Source of the DNA: Solibacillus silvestris_B
Lineage (GTDB): Bacteria > Bacillota > Bacilli > Bacillales_A > Planococcaceae
Direction of reading: 5' to 3'
Assembly: GCF_051967575.1 (NCBI RefSeq)
Contig: NZ_JBQCJW010000023.1
Coordinates: forward strand, 1 to 52,791
Length of the DNA: 52,791 nt
Position 1 is the stretch's first letter; every line of letters starts with the position of its first letter. A program made the translations under genes and the position numbers. Below are positions 1-8,558 of this stretch, piece by piece. The notes beneath the pieces are model-generated. The model was not told where the DNA came from, searched no databases, and saw nothing but the letters and a program-made list of their open reading frames with translations.

Positions 1-10
1 GAAAAAGAGA

Positions 11-50
11 ATCCCCCTGAAAAGCCGTTGTCACGACTTTTCTGGGGGAT
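11..50 (-). terminator. Intrinsic terminator of the tcy/ytn operon
   Basis: Two 14-base arms (11-24 and 37-50) pair with one mismatch around a 12-base loop. On the minus strand the hairpin is followed by a T-rich stretch (TCTCTTTTTC). It lies about 90 bases past the last gene of the minus-strand operon and is its likely end. Confidence 0.75.
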
Positions 51-141
51 TTTGTAATTGGGTATGAATAATCTAGGCTGAATTATATTAAATAAAGAAA
101 TTTGCAGGCAAATGCGATCAAAAAGTATCCAAAGACCAGTT

Positions 142-846
142 TTATGCATTTTGTACAACACCGCTGCGAACATGCTTTGTGACCTTTTGCTCGATTTTTG
201 CGGAAATAAGTTCAATTAAAATAGAAATCAACCAATATATAATCGCTGCCGCAATGAAAGCTTCCAAAAACTTCAGGTTACTGGCCGCAATAATATTGGC
301 GGTACCCGTTATTTCAGTCACGGAAATTAAAAATGCAATCGATGTTGCATGCAAAAAGGCGGTGCATATATTTGTTAAATTAGGAATGGCGGCAACAATT
401 GCCTGCGGGAAAATAATGCGTGCAAACACTTGACTCATCGTCATGCCGATTGATTGAGCCGCTTCAATTTGTCCTTTAGAAACGCTTAATATGCCGCTGC
501 GTATAATTTCAGATAAAAATGCGCCTGCGTTCAATGTTAAGGCGATTAAAACAAAAACATACAGCGGAATGGCATTGAGCGAAAAGCTGAACAATTCCTG
601 CGCCAAACTTGTGAAACCAAAATAAATAATAAAAATATGCATTATGACAGGGGTCCCGCGGTAAAAAGAAACATAAAAATTCGCGCATGCTTTTAAAATT
701 TTAACATCACTCATCCGGATAAAGGCAATGAGCAGACCGATGACAAATCCCAATACAATCGGCGTAAATGCTAGAGATAGTGTAAAAGGAATGACTTTGC
801 TCAGTTCTTTTAGGGCGTGCATAATAAAGGTAAAGTCCAGTTGCAT
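142..846 (-). CDS. Amino-acid (cystine-type) ABC transporter permease
   Basis: This 234-residue polytopic membrane protein belongs to the polar-amino-acid ABC permease family (HisM/GlnP, TcyL/TcyM type). It carries FYRGTP near residue 61 and the cytoplasmic EAA loop (GQIEAAQSIGM, about residues 126-136) that docks on the ATPase. With the second permease it would form the membrane channel of the importer. A good AGGAGG lies before the ATG. It is the last gene of a seven-gene minus-strand operon matching the content of the B. subtilis tcy-ytn operon, so the substrate is probably cystine or an S-alkyl/S-acetyl cysteine derivative (inference from neighbours). Confidence 0.88.
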   Translation of the reverse strand: MQLDFTFIMHALKELSKVIPFTLSLAFTPIVLGFVIGLLIAFIRMSDVKILKACANFYVSFYRGTPVIMHIFIIYFGFTSLAQELFSFSLNAIPLYVFVLIALTLNAGAFLSEIIRSGILSVSKGQIEAAQSIGMTMSQVFARIIFPQAIVAAIPNLTNICTAFLHATSIAFLISVTEITGTANIIAASNLKFLEAFIAAAIIYWLISILIELISAKIEQKVTKHVRSGVVQNA

Positions 847-856
847 CGTATTCCTC

Positions 857-1555
857 CTATATCGCCTCTTTTACGAGATAGCGATTCAAATAACGTTCAA
901 TAAATTTAAACCCATACTCAAGCAGTAAAACAATGACATAATAAATAATGGCCAGTGCCACATAGACTTCAAGCGCATTCATCGTCGCTGTAATTAATGT
1001 CTCACCGCGGCCCATCATATCCATTACACCAATGGAAAAGGCGAGCGAAGTATCCTTTAACGAACTGATAGAAGTGCTCGCAATATTCGGAAAAGCGACA
1101 CGCAATGCTTGCGGAAACATAATACGGGAGAATGTTTGCCAGCCTGTCATGCCAATCGATTGAGCCGCCTCTGCCTGCCCATAGTCAACCGATTGGATGG
1201 CAGCCCGGAAGATTTCCGCGAAAGCAGCAGCATTGCTGAGGGTGTAAGTAATGACGACAAAAATGAAAGCATCCATTCTTGTTATATCAATACCGAACAA
1301 TCCAACGATAAACGGAAGCCCATAAAAAATTAAAAATAGCTGGATTAAAATCGGGGTCCCCCGAATAAAGGAAATATAGAGTGTCGCGATTTGCTTAAGC
1401 AAAGGGATTTTATACAGACGCGGAACGGCAATGATGATGCCAGCAATCAGCCCGAAAAAAATCGACAACACTAATATTTCGATTGTTATGTGTAAATAGC
1501 TTACGAGTTTAGGGAGGGCTTCAAACACATAGCCAAAATCGAAAAAGTCCGACAT
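857..1555 (-). CDS. Amino-acid (cystine-type) ABC transporter permease
   Basis: This is the second membrane subunit of the importer, 232 residues, same family as its downstream neighbour. FIRGTP and the EAA loop GQAEAAQSIGM are visible, with several hydrophobic segments. Only about ten bases separate it from the next permease and 17 from the binding-protein gene, so the three are co-transcribed. The ATG at 1555 is preceded by AAGGAGG at nine bases; an ATGATG closer to the site is out of frame. Two permeases with one binding protein and one ATPase suggest a heterodimeric channel like TcyL/TcyM. Confidence 0.88.
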   Translation of the reverse strand: MSDFFDFGYVFEALPKLVSYLHITIEILVLSIFFGLIAGIIIAVPRLYKIPLLKQIATLYISFIRGTPILIQLFLIFYGLPFIVGLFGIDITRMDAFIFVVITYTLSNAAAFAEIFRAAIQSVDYGQAEAAQSIGMTGWQTFSRIMFPQALRVAFPNIASTSISSLKDTSLAFSIGVMDMMGRGETLITATMNALEVYVALAIIYYVIVLLLEYGFKFIERYLNRYLVKEAI

Positions 1556-1572
1556 CCATCATTGCCTCCTTT

Positions 1573-2382
1573 TTATAATTCAACAGAAAAATCGGCTCCG
1601 AGCCATTTTGTGCTTAATTCTTTAACAGTCCCATCGCCAATCAGCTCTACTAATATTTCGTCGATATCCGCTGCTAATTGTTCATCTTGCTTGTTCAGCA
1701 TAAAGAAGATTTCCGAGAAGATCAGCGGGTCGCCTACTAATTTCAGCTGCGCATCAGACTCGCGATTAAATATATCCACTGAAAACGGGAATTGGAAAAT
1801 GGCTTGGATACGATCCGTTTTTAATTGATTCAGCATATCGGGTGTCGACGTAATATACGTAAGCTTTGTATCCATATTATTTTTCGCCACATAATCCTCA
1901 ACAAACAGTGCCGCATTGCTTGTCGGTGCAAGTCCGACTGCTTTTCCTTCTAAATCATCAATGGATTGAATATCGGTATTTTTCTCATTGACCACAACAT
2001 GTGTCGGCACCGCATTGTAAGGCTGTGAGTTGAATAAAAACTTCTCTTCGCGCTCCGGATTTTTCGCCATATTATGCGCGATCAAATCGATTTTTTTTGT
2101 TTCTAAACTAAGCAGTAAATTGGAAAAGTCCATTACCTCAAAATCAAATTCATATTGCGGCAAGCGCTGATCGATTTCCTTTAAGAGCTCGATGTCATAG
2201 CCCGTTAAGTTGCCATCTTCATCATAAAAGCAAATATTAATAAACTGTGATCCAGTTCCGATAACAATTTTTTCGGCATCCGCATTATTATTCGCCTCTG
2301 TTGAAGCGATATCGGCATCGGTACCGCATGCCGACAATAAAGCGCCAGCCAATAAAATGGATGAAAGAAATCGCTTTTTCAT
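1573..2382 (-). CDS. Substrate-binding lipoprotein of the cystine-type importer
   Basis: This 269-residue extracellular solute-binding protein (family 3) has a signal peptide ending in the lipobox LLSAC, so Cys19 should be lipidated and anchor it outside the membrane. It would capture the sulfur amino acid and deliver it to the two permeases. The start codon overlaps the stop of the glutaredoxin gene as TAATG, indicating translational coupling. B. subtilis has two such proteins (TcyJ, TcyK) in the equivalent operon; here there is one. The exact ligand cannot be read from the sequence. Confidence 0.87.
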   Translation of the reverse strand: MKKRFLSSILLAGALLSACGTDADIASTEANNNADAEKIVIGTGSQFINICFYDEDGNLTGYDIELLKEIDQRLPQYEFDFEVMDFSNLLLSLETKKIDLIAHNMAKNPEREEKFLFNSQPYNAVPTHVVVNEKNTDIQSIDDLEGKAVGLAPTSNAALFVEDYVAKNNMDTKLTYITSTPDMLNQLKTDRIQAIFQFPFSVDIFNRESDAQLKLVGDPLIFSEIFFMLNKQDEQLAADIDEILVELIGDGTVKELSTKWLGADFSVEL

Positions 2383-2645
2383 TAAGCTTTCACCTCTTGA
2401 TATGCTTTCAATGCTTTTTCTAAATGCTCAATTCCAAGCTCTGTAACACCGATGTAAGAATTATTCTGCCCGATTTCGACAACCGGCACATAACGGATTC
2501 CGTATTTAATATCTAAAATATCACGGTAGGAATCGTTGTTTGTAACATCGACTACGCGGTAATCAATTTGCTTTTGCTGCAAATACGTTTTGACTTCCTC
2601 ACAATAAGAACAACCTTCTTTAGACCAAACAATGATTTGTGTCAT
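2382..2645 (-). CDS. ytnI: Glutaredoxin-like protein (YtnI type)
   Basis: This 87-residue thioredoxin-fold protein has the redox motif CSYC at residues 12-15 and a cis-proline region YVPVV near residue 54. It is probably a cytosolic thiol-disulfide oxidoreductase that reduces cystine or mixed disulfides brought in by the neighbouring transporter. A glutaredoxin-like gene (ytnI) is in the matching B. subtilis operon, which supports the symbol. Its stop overlaps the start of the binding-protein gene. The exact electron donor and substrate are not known from sequence. Confidence 0.82.
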   Translation of the reverse strand: MTQIIVWSKEGCSYCEEVKTYLQQKQIDYRVVDVTNNDSYRDILDIKYGIRYVPVVEIGQNNSYIGVTELGIEHLEKALKAYQEVKA

Positions 2646-2657
2646 TTCATTTTCCTC

Positions 2658-3650
2658 CTATACCGTCACTGCTGCAAGCAAGTTTTTGGGGCTAAGCAGC
2701 TCATACGATGCGCGACGGGCTTCATGGTTTTTAATCGGTGTATGGAAAACGAATTCCGTAACACCTAATGCATAATAATCGTCCAATGCTTTTTTGATTT
2801 GCTCAGGTGTGCCGCTTAAAATATTCGCTTCATAACGTTTCACTTCATACGATTCTCCGGATTGGTGCCCGAACTCTTCAGCTGCTTCTTTTGTATGAAG
2901 CGTTAATGTACGACCGCTTTCCAAATGCACTTTATAAATTTCATGTCCTGCCGCATAAGCATGGGCTGTCGCTTCGTCCTTTGCCGCAATAACAGCAAAA
3001 GCAACGCCAAATCGGCCATCCGGTGCATGCTTTTTATAAGCGGCAATCGCATCAAGCAGTATTTGCCTGTCGCTGTTGATAAATTGTGCAAATATATACG
3101 TAAAGCCAAGTTTGCCGGCATATTCCGCGCTCGAAACACTGCCGCCGAGCAAAATAATCTCCGGCCTGATTTCTGAAGCAGGGGTTACTTCCAGCTTTGC
3201 AAACGAATCGTCCTCTGGAAGACTGTTTTCAATAAAGCCTTTCAGTAAACGAAGACGTTCATTGAAATCATCGTTCACTCCAGCGGTACCATATTGTAAA
3301 GCCTTTGTTGCTAAAGGAAGTCCGCCGGGTGCCTTTCCGACACCTAAATCCACACGGTCCCCGGCAAGGTTGGTCAAAACGTTGAAATTCTCGGCCACTT
3401 TATAAGGGCTATAGTGGGAAAGCATTACCCCACCGGACCCGACGCGGATTCGGTTTGTCTTTGCAAGAATATAGCCGACGAGCACTTCCGGGGATGAACT
3501 CGCCACTTCATGTGAGTGATGATGTTCGGAAACCCAAAACCGTTTATAGCCAAGCTGTTCAGCAAGCTCCACTGTTCGTTGAAGGGTTTGTGCGTTTGAC
3601 GCATCTTCTATAATAGGTGCCTGATCTAAAATAGATAGGTGATATCCCAT
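2658..3650 (-). CDS. ytmO: Luciferase-like flavin monooxygenase (YtmO type)
   Basis: This 330-residue TIM-barrel protein belongs to the bacterial luciferase-like (LLM) FMN-dependent oxidoreductases. It begins with the typical LSILDQAPI strand, followed by RFWVSEHH and, further on, GVGKAPGG. It likely uses reduced FMN and oxygen on an S-modified cysteine or similar compound. It sits between the transporter ATPase gene and the glutaredoxin gene with gaps of about 12 bases. B. subtilis YtmO is in the homologous operon. The substrate is unproven, and a second LLM-family enzyme lies upstream in the same operon. Confidence 0.85.
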   Translation of the reverse strand: MGYHLSILDQAPIIEDASNAQTLQRTVELAEQLGYKRFWVSEHHHSHEVASSSPEVLVGYILAKTNRIRVGSGGVMLSHYSPYKVAENFNVLTNLAGDRVDLGVGKAPGGLPLATKALQYGTAGVNDDFNERLRLLKGFIENSLPEDDSFAKLEVTPASEIRPEIILLGGSVSSAEYAGKLGFTYIFAQFINSDRQILLDAIAAYKKHAPDGRFGVAFAVIAAKDEATAHAYAAGHEIYKVHLESGRTLTLHTKEAAEEFGHQSGESYEVKRYEANILSGTPEQIKKALDDYYALGVTEFVFHTPIKNHEARRASYELLSPKNLLAAVTV

Positions 3651-3662
3651 TTTTCTCTCTCC

Positions 3663-4415
3663 TTAAATATCAAATGTAAGCTCTGGTGTCAGGCGTTTCA
3701 AAAATTGTTTCGTCCGCTCATGTTTCGGTGCATTAAAAATGATGTGTGGTTCTGCTTCCTCTAAAATAACGCCGCCATCCATAAAAACAATGCGATTGGA
3801 TACTTCCCGGGCAAAATTCATTTCGTGTGTGACAATAATCATCGTAATTCCGGATTTTGCAATTTTTCGGATAACATCAAGCACTTCGCCGACAAGTTCT
3901 GGGTCTAAAGCGGATGTCGGCTCATCAAATAAAATCACTTCAGGATTTAACGCCAATGCTCTTGCAATGCCGACACGCTGCTGTTGCCCTCCGGAAAGAG
4001 CGCTGGGATAAACATTCGCTTTCTGCTCGAGACCGACTTTTTTCAATAGCTCAAGTGCAATCTCTTTTGCTTCTTTCGCTGATTTTTTTTGAACGATGAG
4101 CAAGCCTTCCGTAATATTTTGCAAAACCGTTTTATGCTGAAACAGGTTATAGCTTTGGAAAACCATGGCTGTTTTTTTTCGCAGCGCAATAATATCCTTT
4201 TTTGACGCATTTTTCGCATCAACTGATAAACGGTCAATTGAAATAGTTCCTTCATTTGCTTTTTCCAAAAAGTTGATGCAGCGAAGCAATGTCGTTTTGC
4301 CTGAGCCACTAGGACCGAGAATGGAAATAATATCACCCTTGTTCACTTCAAGGTGAATGCCTTTTAGAACGTCCAATTTGCCGAAGCTCTTCTGAAGATT
4401 TTCTAGCTTGATCAT
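3663..4415 (-). CDS. tcyN: Amino-acid ABC transporter ATP-binding protein (TcyN type)
   Basis: This is the energising subunit of the importer, 250 residues. Walker A is GPSGSGKT (about residues 34-41), the ABC signature is LSGGQQQR, and Walker B plus D-loop is ILFDEPTSALD. The length and motifs are standard for the polar-amino-acid ATPases (GlnQ/TcyN). A strong AAAGGAGGAG precedes the ATG. Separation of the ATPase gene from its permeases by three metabolic genes differs from B. subtilis, where the transporter genes are contiguous. Confidence 0.9.
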   Translation of the reverse strand: MIKLENLQKSFGKLDVLKGIHLEVNKGDIISILGPSGSGKTTLLRCINFLEKANEGTISIDRLSVDAKNASKKDIIALRKKTAMVFQSYNLFQHKTVLQNITEGLLIVQKKSAKEAKEIALELLKKVGLEQKANVYPSALSGGQQQRVGIARALALNPEVILFDEPTSALDPELVGEVLDVIRKIAKSGITMIIVTHEMNFAREVSNRIVFMDGGVILEEAEPHIIFNAPKHERTKQFLKRLTPELTFDI

Positions 4416-4437
4416 TCAGTGGCTCCTCCTTTCATCG

Positions 4438-5763
4438 TTAAATAAGCTGTTTCGTATAGCGATTTTCCTTAATAGGCAAGCCTAGGTTTTCGCGTAAAGT
4501 CGAAGCAGGATATTGCTCACGGTAGTATCCTTTCTGCTGGAGAATCGGCACCACTTTTTCAACAAAATTTTTTAACGTGTTTGGTGCAACGGTCGTAATA
4601 ATAAAGCCATCTGCGGCATCTGCTTCAATCCAGCGAATAATCTCGTTTGCAATATGATCAGGTGTCCCGATAAAGCTCGTGCGTGGTGTCGCTTCACGAA
4701 GGGCAACTTCACGCAATGACAGTTTTTCGTCCTTCGCATATTGTTTAATGCGATCGGTGAATGCCTGGAAACTGTTACGCCCTATCTCGCCTAATTCAGG
4801 GAATGGGGCATTAATATTGTACTGACTGAAGTCATGATGATCGAAATAGCGTCCCAAATAAGCAAGTGCTTTCTCATCCGATACAAGCTCGGCAACTTCC
4901 CAGTAACGCTTTTCTGCTTCTTCTATCGTCTCACCGATAATAGGGGAAATGCCCGGGAACAGTTTTAATTGTTCGGAATTGCGACCTGCTTCCAGAGCAG
5001 CCTTCGTTAATTTTTGTTTGAAAGCCTTACTTTCTTCAATTGAACTCGGTGCTGAAAATACTGCATCGGCGTCTCTTGCGGCCAGCTCGATCCCTGCAGG
5101 AGATGATCCTGCCTGGAAAATAACTGGTTGCCCTTGCCGTGAACGCTGGATATTTAACGGTCCCCGTACATTGAAGTATTTTCCTTTATAATCAAGCACA
5201 TGGAGCTTATCTTTATCGAAAAACAAATCTTTTTCAATATTTGCGATAAATGCGTCATCTTCCCAGGAATCCCAAAGCCCTTTGACCACATCCAAATATT
5301 CCTTTGCAATTTCATAGCGCTCTGCATGTGACGGATGATCCTCAATTTTCTTGCTGAAATTCAATGCGGTACTTTCAAGAGGAGTCGTTACGACATTCCA
5401 GCCTGCACGCCCATTGCTGATTAAATCTAGGGAAGCAAGCTGTCGCGCTACATTAAAGGGCTCACTATAAGAAGTGGAAATAGTTCCTACTAAGCCAACA
5501 TTTTTTGTAGCGGCAGCAAGCGCAGATAAAATCGTTACAGGTTCAAAGCGATTTAAAAAGTGCGGGATTGATTTTTCATTAATGAAAAGCCCATCTGCAA
5601 TAAAAACAACATCAAACTTACCTTGCTCTGCCAATTGAGCCTGCTCTGTGTAAAATTGCAAATCCACACTTTGCTTTGGATTGACTTCAGGATGTCGCCA
5701 GCTTGAAATATTGCCGCCTACTCCATGGATCATTGCACCGAAATGTACTTGCTTTTTCTTCAC
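4438..5763 (-). CDS. ytnJ: NtaA/SnaA-type FMN-dependent monooxygenase (YtnJ type)
   Basis: This 441-residue class C flavin monooxygenase (NtaA/SnaA/DszA family) shows the family start KKKQVHFGAMIHGVGG, SNGRAGWNVVT and QAGSSPAG. It probably oxidises a sulfur compound with FMNH2 from a separate reductase. It is the first gene of the operon. The GTG at 5763 is chosen because AAAGGAG abuts the upstream ATG at 5772 with no spacer, whereas it lies nine bases before the GTG. A CymR-like site lies directly upstream. The family covers many substrates, so only the operon context suggests sulfur-amino-acid breakdown. Confidence 0.85.
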   Translation of the reverse strand: MKKKQVHFGAMIHGVGGNISSWRHPEVNPKQSVDLQFYTEQAQLAEQGKFDVVFIADGLFINEKSIPHFLNRFEPVTILSALAAATKNVGLVGTISTSYSEPFNVARQLASLDLISNGRAGWNVVTTPLESTALNFSKKIEDHPSHAERYEIAKEYLDVVKGLWDSWEDDAFIANIEKDLFFDKDKLHVLDYKGKYFNVRGPLNIQRSRQGQPVIFQAGSSPAGIELAARDADAVFSAPSSIEESKAFKQKLTKAALEAGRNSEQLKLFPGISPIIGETIEEAEKRYWEVAELVSDEKALAYLGRYFDHHDFSQYNINAPFPELGEIGRNSFQAFTDRIKQYAKDEKLSLREVALREATPRTSFIGTPDHIANEIIRWIEADAADGFIITTVAPNTLKNFVEKVVPILQQKGYYREQYPASTLRENLGLPIKENRYTKQLI

Positions 5764-5779
5764 TATTCCCATCTCCTTT

Positions 5780-5801
5780 AATTCCTATTGATTTACTATT
5801 C
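5780..5801 (-). promoter_or_regulatory. Possible CymR box upstream of the ytnJ-tcy operon
   Basis: The minus strand reads AATCAATAGGAATTA here. It contains the conserved ATNGGAATT half of the CymR (cysteine metabolism repressor) motif and only part of the other half. It sits immediately before the ribosome binding site, where a bound repressor would block transcription. CymR control of the homologous B. subtilis operon is established; the site here is a match by eye to a consensus recalled from memory. Confidence 0.4.
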
Positions 5802-6436
5802 TTTTTGGTGAATGAATCGTAACATTATTCTGATAATTAATACAAGAGGGCTGCTGATAGGAAATTTCTATTAGGGAAAAGAGGGGCTTGTGGGATGTTG
5901 GGGAATTTTGTTCATTAAAATTTTTAGGGGAAAAAGACTCTTTCTGTTCAATGTGAAAAGAGAGATTTTTATTACGTTTCTAATAAAAGCCCCTCTCACG
6001 AATTGAATAAAATTTGCATTTTCCTGATAGAGGTTCATTTTGGCTCGAAATTAAGTAATGAGGGGAAAAATAAGCGGAGATTTTCCGCTTATTTGCGCAA
6101 TAGGGCTCGTTTCGGGGGAAATAAGGGGAGATTTTCCGGTTATCCAAAGAAAAATCATCCATTTTTATGTTTTTCGGATCAATAGGCGGAATTTCTCCGT
6201 CTATTTAGGCTGTTTTCTATTCTATTTTTTTTATAAGGGGAATTTTTCCGTCTATTTATTGTTGGGGGTACTTAAACAGATTTCCCGACCGTTAACAGCA
6301 GATCCCCCTTCATTTCAAACTAAGAGAATCTGCCTTTATTTATCGTTGCTGTTTTGCCGCTCCGCTTAAAATAAAATAAGCCTAGATTTCCCCGAAATTT
6401 TCAGGGCCTTTGTGTATCCCAAGCGCTTTTTCGCAA
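5802..6436. other. Gene-free stretch between the tcy/ytn operon and the short LysR gene
   Basis: No reading frame here looks coding. The stretch should hold the operon promoter at its left end; I could not choose -35/-10 boxes with confidence. It also holds a 10-base inverted repeat (AGAGGGGCTT at 5880-5889 and its complement at 5987-5996) and four related palindromic units at 6068-6258, described separately. Confidence 0.6.
6068..6258. repeat. Four related 25-28-bp palindromic units
   Basis: Unit 1 (6068-6094) has perfect 11-base arms AAATAAGCGGA / TCCGCTTATTT around GATTT. Units 2 (about 6119-6144), 3 (about 6181-6207) and 4 (about 6232-6258) share the pattern of purine-rich GGGGA or GGCGGA, a T-run, then TCCG with TTAT or CTAT, but have diverged. 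Centres are roughly 50-60 bases apart. They read as a noncoding dispersed repeat family; function unknown. Confidence 0.7.
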
Positions 6437-6465
6437 CAAAAAAACACCATTTGAAAAAATGGTGT
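6437..6465 (-). terminator. Intrinsic terminator after the short LysR gene
   Basis: Perfect nine-base arms (6444-6452 ACACCATTT and 6457-6465) enclose a four-base loop. On the minus strand the hairpin is followed by seven Ts. It lies 14 bases past the LysR stop codon, showing that this short gene is a complete transcription unit. Confidence 0.9.
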
Positions 6466-6478
6466 CCACGGGATTTAT

Positions 6479-6736
6479 TTAAATTGATTGAATATTCACT
6501 TGACTGTTTCGGTAAATATCGACGATTTCTCGGGCATAGGGTAGAAAATACTGTCCTTCTTTCGATAAATTCAACTGACGTCCATTGCGAATGAATAATT
6601 TTACGTTCAAACTTTCCTCAAGTGATTTAATGCGTGCTGAAATGGTAGGCTGTGATAAAAATAGTACATTTGCAGCTTTATGTACGCTTTTATACTCTAC
6701 AACGTATATAAATGATTCAATATAATCAATATTCAC
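6479..6736 (-). CDS. LysR-type DNA-binding domain only, 85 residues
   Basis: The protein is the N-terminal winged helix-turn-helix of a LysR regulator: MNIDYIESFIYVVEYKSVHK, then SQPTISARIKSLEESL, then a linker helix ending near residue 85. LysR proteins are normally about 300 residues; the whole effector-binding domain is absent. The GTG start has AGAGGTGG upstream. A strong terminator follows the stop, so it is not cut by a nearby insertion. It lies where YtmI, the LysR activator of the homologous B. subtilis operon, would be expected. It may be a degraded remnant or a minimal DNA-binding protein. Confidence 0.75.
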   Translation of the reverse strand: MNIDYIESFIYVVEYKSVHKAANVLFLSQPTISARIKSLEESLNVKLFIRNGRQLNLSKEGQYFLPYAREIVDIYRNSQVNIQSI

Positions 6737-6922
6737 ATTTTACCACCTCTTTTTATTAAGATTATAAGAATAGTAGGTTTAATTGCAAGCGAAATTAAAT
6801 AGTTTTGAAGTATTAGCTATCTCCCTTTATTTAATATTCCTGTTTGGAGAAATTTTATGAAACTTATTTTCACTCCATTGCGTAAATAATGGGAATTATT
6901 CAATCAAAGAGGGAGGTATTGG

Positions 6923-7186
6923 ATGAAACGCAAAATTTTGTTCGCATTAATCGGTGCACTTCTTTTACATATTCTCTATTTCGCGGCACAAATTTTATTC
7001 GGAATTATGCAAACGCTATTGTATCGGCCTCAATTTGCGCCAAATGTTGAGGTGCTGCAATCTGAAATTACATTCGGTGTTATTACGCGCGAGTCGCCGA
7101 TGCTGTTATTCGGAAGCTATTTAGTCGTCGCACTCTTATTATTTGGTCTATTGATATTAAAAAAAGAAAGGCGTGAACATACTTGA
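6923..7186 (+). CDS. Small membrane protein preceding rtcB
   Basis: This 87-residue protein has a hydrophobic helix at about residues 5-28 and another at about 62-79, with a short external loop and a basic tail (KKERREHT). I do not recognise a family. A strong GAGGGAGG precedes the ATG. Its stop overlaps the TTG start of rtcB as TTGA, so translation of the two is coupled. Location in the membrane is a prediction from hydrophobicity; any functional link to RNA ligation is unknown. Confidence 0.7.
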   Translation: MKRKILFALIGALLLHILYFAAQILFGIMQTLLYRPQFAPNVEVLQSEITFGVITRESPMLLFGSYLVVALLLFGLLILKKERREHT

Positions 7187-8388
7187 TCGAAATTAATGGG
7201 AAATATACAAACGCCAAAATTTATACGAATACACCACAAGAGACGGCAATGCGGCAAATTGAGGAGCTTGTCAATCAGTCATTCATGGAAGGGACGAAAG
7301 TGCGCATTATGCCGGATTACCATGCGGGAAAAGGTTGTGTCATCGGGACAACGATTCAGCTGAATAATCGTGCCGTGCCGAATTTAGTCGGTGTTGATGT
7401 CGGCTGTGGGGTACTCGTTTCCGAAATTGGCACAGGGACAATTGATTTTAATGAGCTGGACCGGGCAATCCGACGCTTCGTCCCAAGTGGAAATGCTATT
7501 CACGAAGAGGCTCCAAAAATGCGCCAAGCGGACCTTTTTAACAATGAAAACTTCATAGCGCATGGCTTGCAGAATGATTATACAAATCGCTCTCTTGGCA
7601 CATTAGGGGGAGGAAATCATTTTATCGAGCTTGCAATAGATGATGAGGGTGTTCATTATTTGCTGATCCATACAGGTTCGCGCTATGTAGGGGCAAAGGT
7701 TGCAAACTGGCATCAAAAACGTGCGTTTGAATCTATGCAGCGCGAGGATTTAGCGGAAAAAATTGAAATGCTAAAGGAAGCGGGGCATCACCAAGAAATC
7801 CAACCGATGATCCAAGCATATAAGCAGGAAAATCCGAAGGTGCCAAAGGATTTAGCGTATTTGGAAGGCGATTTGTTCAATGATTATATTAGCGATATGA
7901 AACTGGCCCAGCGGTTTGCGCATGAAAATCGCCAGCATATCGCCCAAACAATTGCGGGGCAGATGAAATGGGAATATACAACGCAATTCGACTCTGTGCA
8001 CAACTATATAGATACGGATGCGATGATTTTGCGAAAAGGAGCAGTGCGTGCATCAAAGGATGAAAAGCTAGTCATTCCAATGAATATGCGGGATGGTTCG
8101 CTCATATGCATCGGCAAGGGGAATACCGACTGGAATGAATCCGCCCCACATGGAGCAGGCCGTATTTATTCGCGGACGGCAGCGATGAAGAATCTGTCGA
8201 TGGATGATTTTAAAGAAACGATGCAAGGGATATGGACGACTTCTGTAAGTGAAGAAACGCTCGACGAAGCCCCAATGGCATATAAGCCGATGCAGGAAAT
8301 CATCGGGCAAATCGGGGAAACGGTCACAATTCAAAAGCATATTACGCCCGTCTATAATTTCAAAGCGAGCGATAAATGGAAGAAATAA
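7183..8388 (+). CDS. rtcB: RtcB-type RNA ligase
   Basis: This 401-residue protein has the RtcB signatures: VDVGCG (71-76) supplying metal-binding residues, GGGNHFIEL (142-150), and APHGAGR (321-327), in which His323 corresponds to the histidine that is guanylylated in the family. RtcB joins 2',3'-cyclic phosphate or 3'-phosphate ends to 5'-OH ends with GTP and Mn2+, acting in RNA repair. The start is TTG, inside the stop of the upstream membrane-protein gene. No archease gene is nearby. Family membership is certain; the physiological RNA target is unknown. Confidence 0.93.
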   Translation: MIEINGKYTNAKIYTNTPQETAMRQIEELVNQSFMEGTKVRIMPDYHAGKGCVIGTTIQLNNRAVPNLVGVDVGCGVLVSEIGTGTIDFNELDRAIRRFVPSGNAIHEEAPKMRQADLFNNENFIAHGLQNDYTNRSLGTLGGGNHFIELAIDDEGVHYLLIHTGSRYVGAKVANWHQKRAFESMQREDLAEKIEMLKEAGHHQEIQPMIQAYKQENPKVPKDLAYLEGDLFNDYISDMKLAQRFAHENRQHIAQTIAGQMKWEYTTQFDSVHNYIDTDAMILRKGAVRASKDEKLVIPMNMRDGSLICIGKGNTDWNESAPHGAGRIYSRTAAMKNLSMDDFKETMQGIWTTSVSEETLDEAPMAYKPMQEIIGQIGETVTIQKHITPVYNFKASDKWKK

Positions 8389-8558
8389 TGGACCAAAGAA
8401 ATGCATAAATAAATTTGCATATTTTTTTGTTTTGAAAGAAGCATTACTTTTTGAACAATTTTAGTCATGTATGAAATATACATGTTTGATTTCTGCCTCA
8501 TTTTATTGAGATTCGTTTAAAACCGGCGCAAAATGAAGGGAGAAGGGGGCTACACTTC

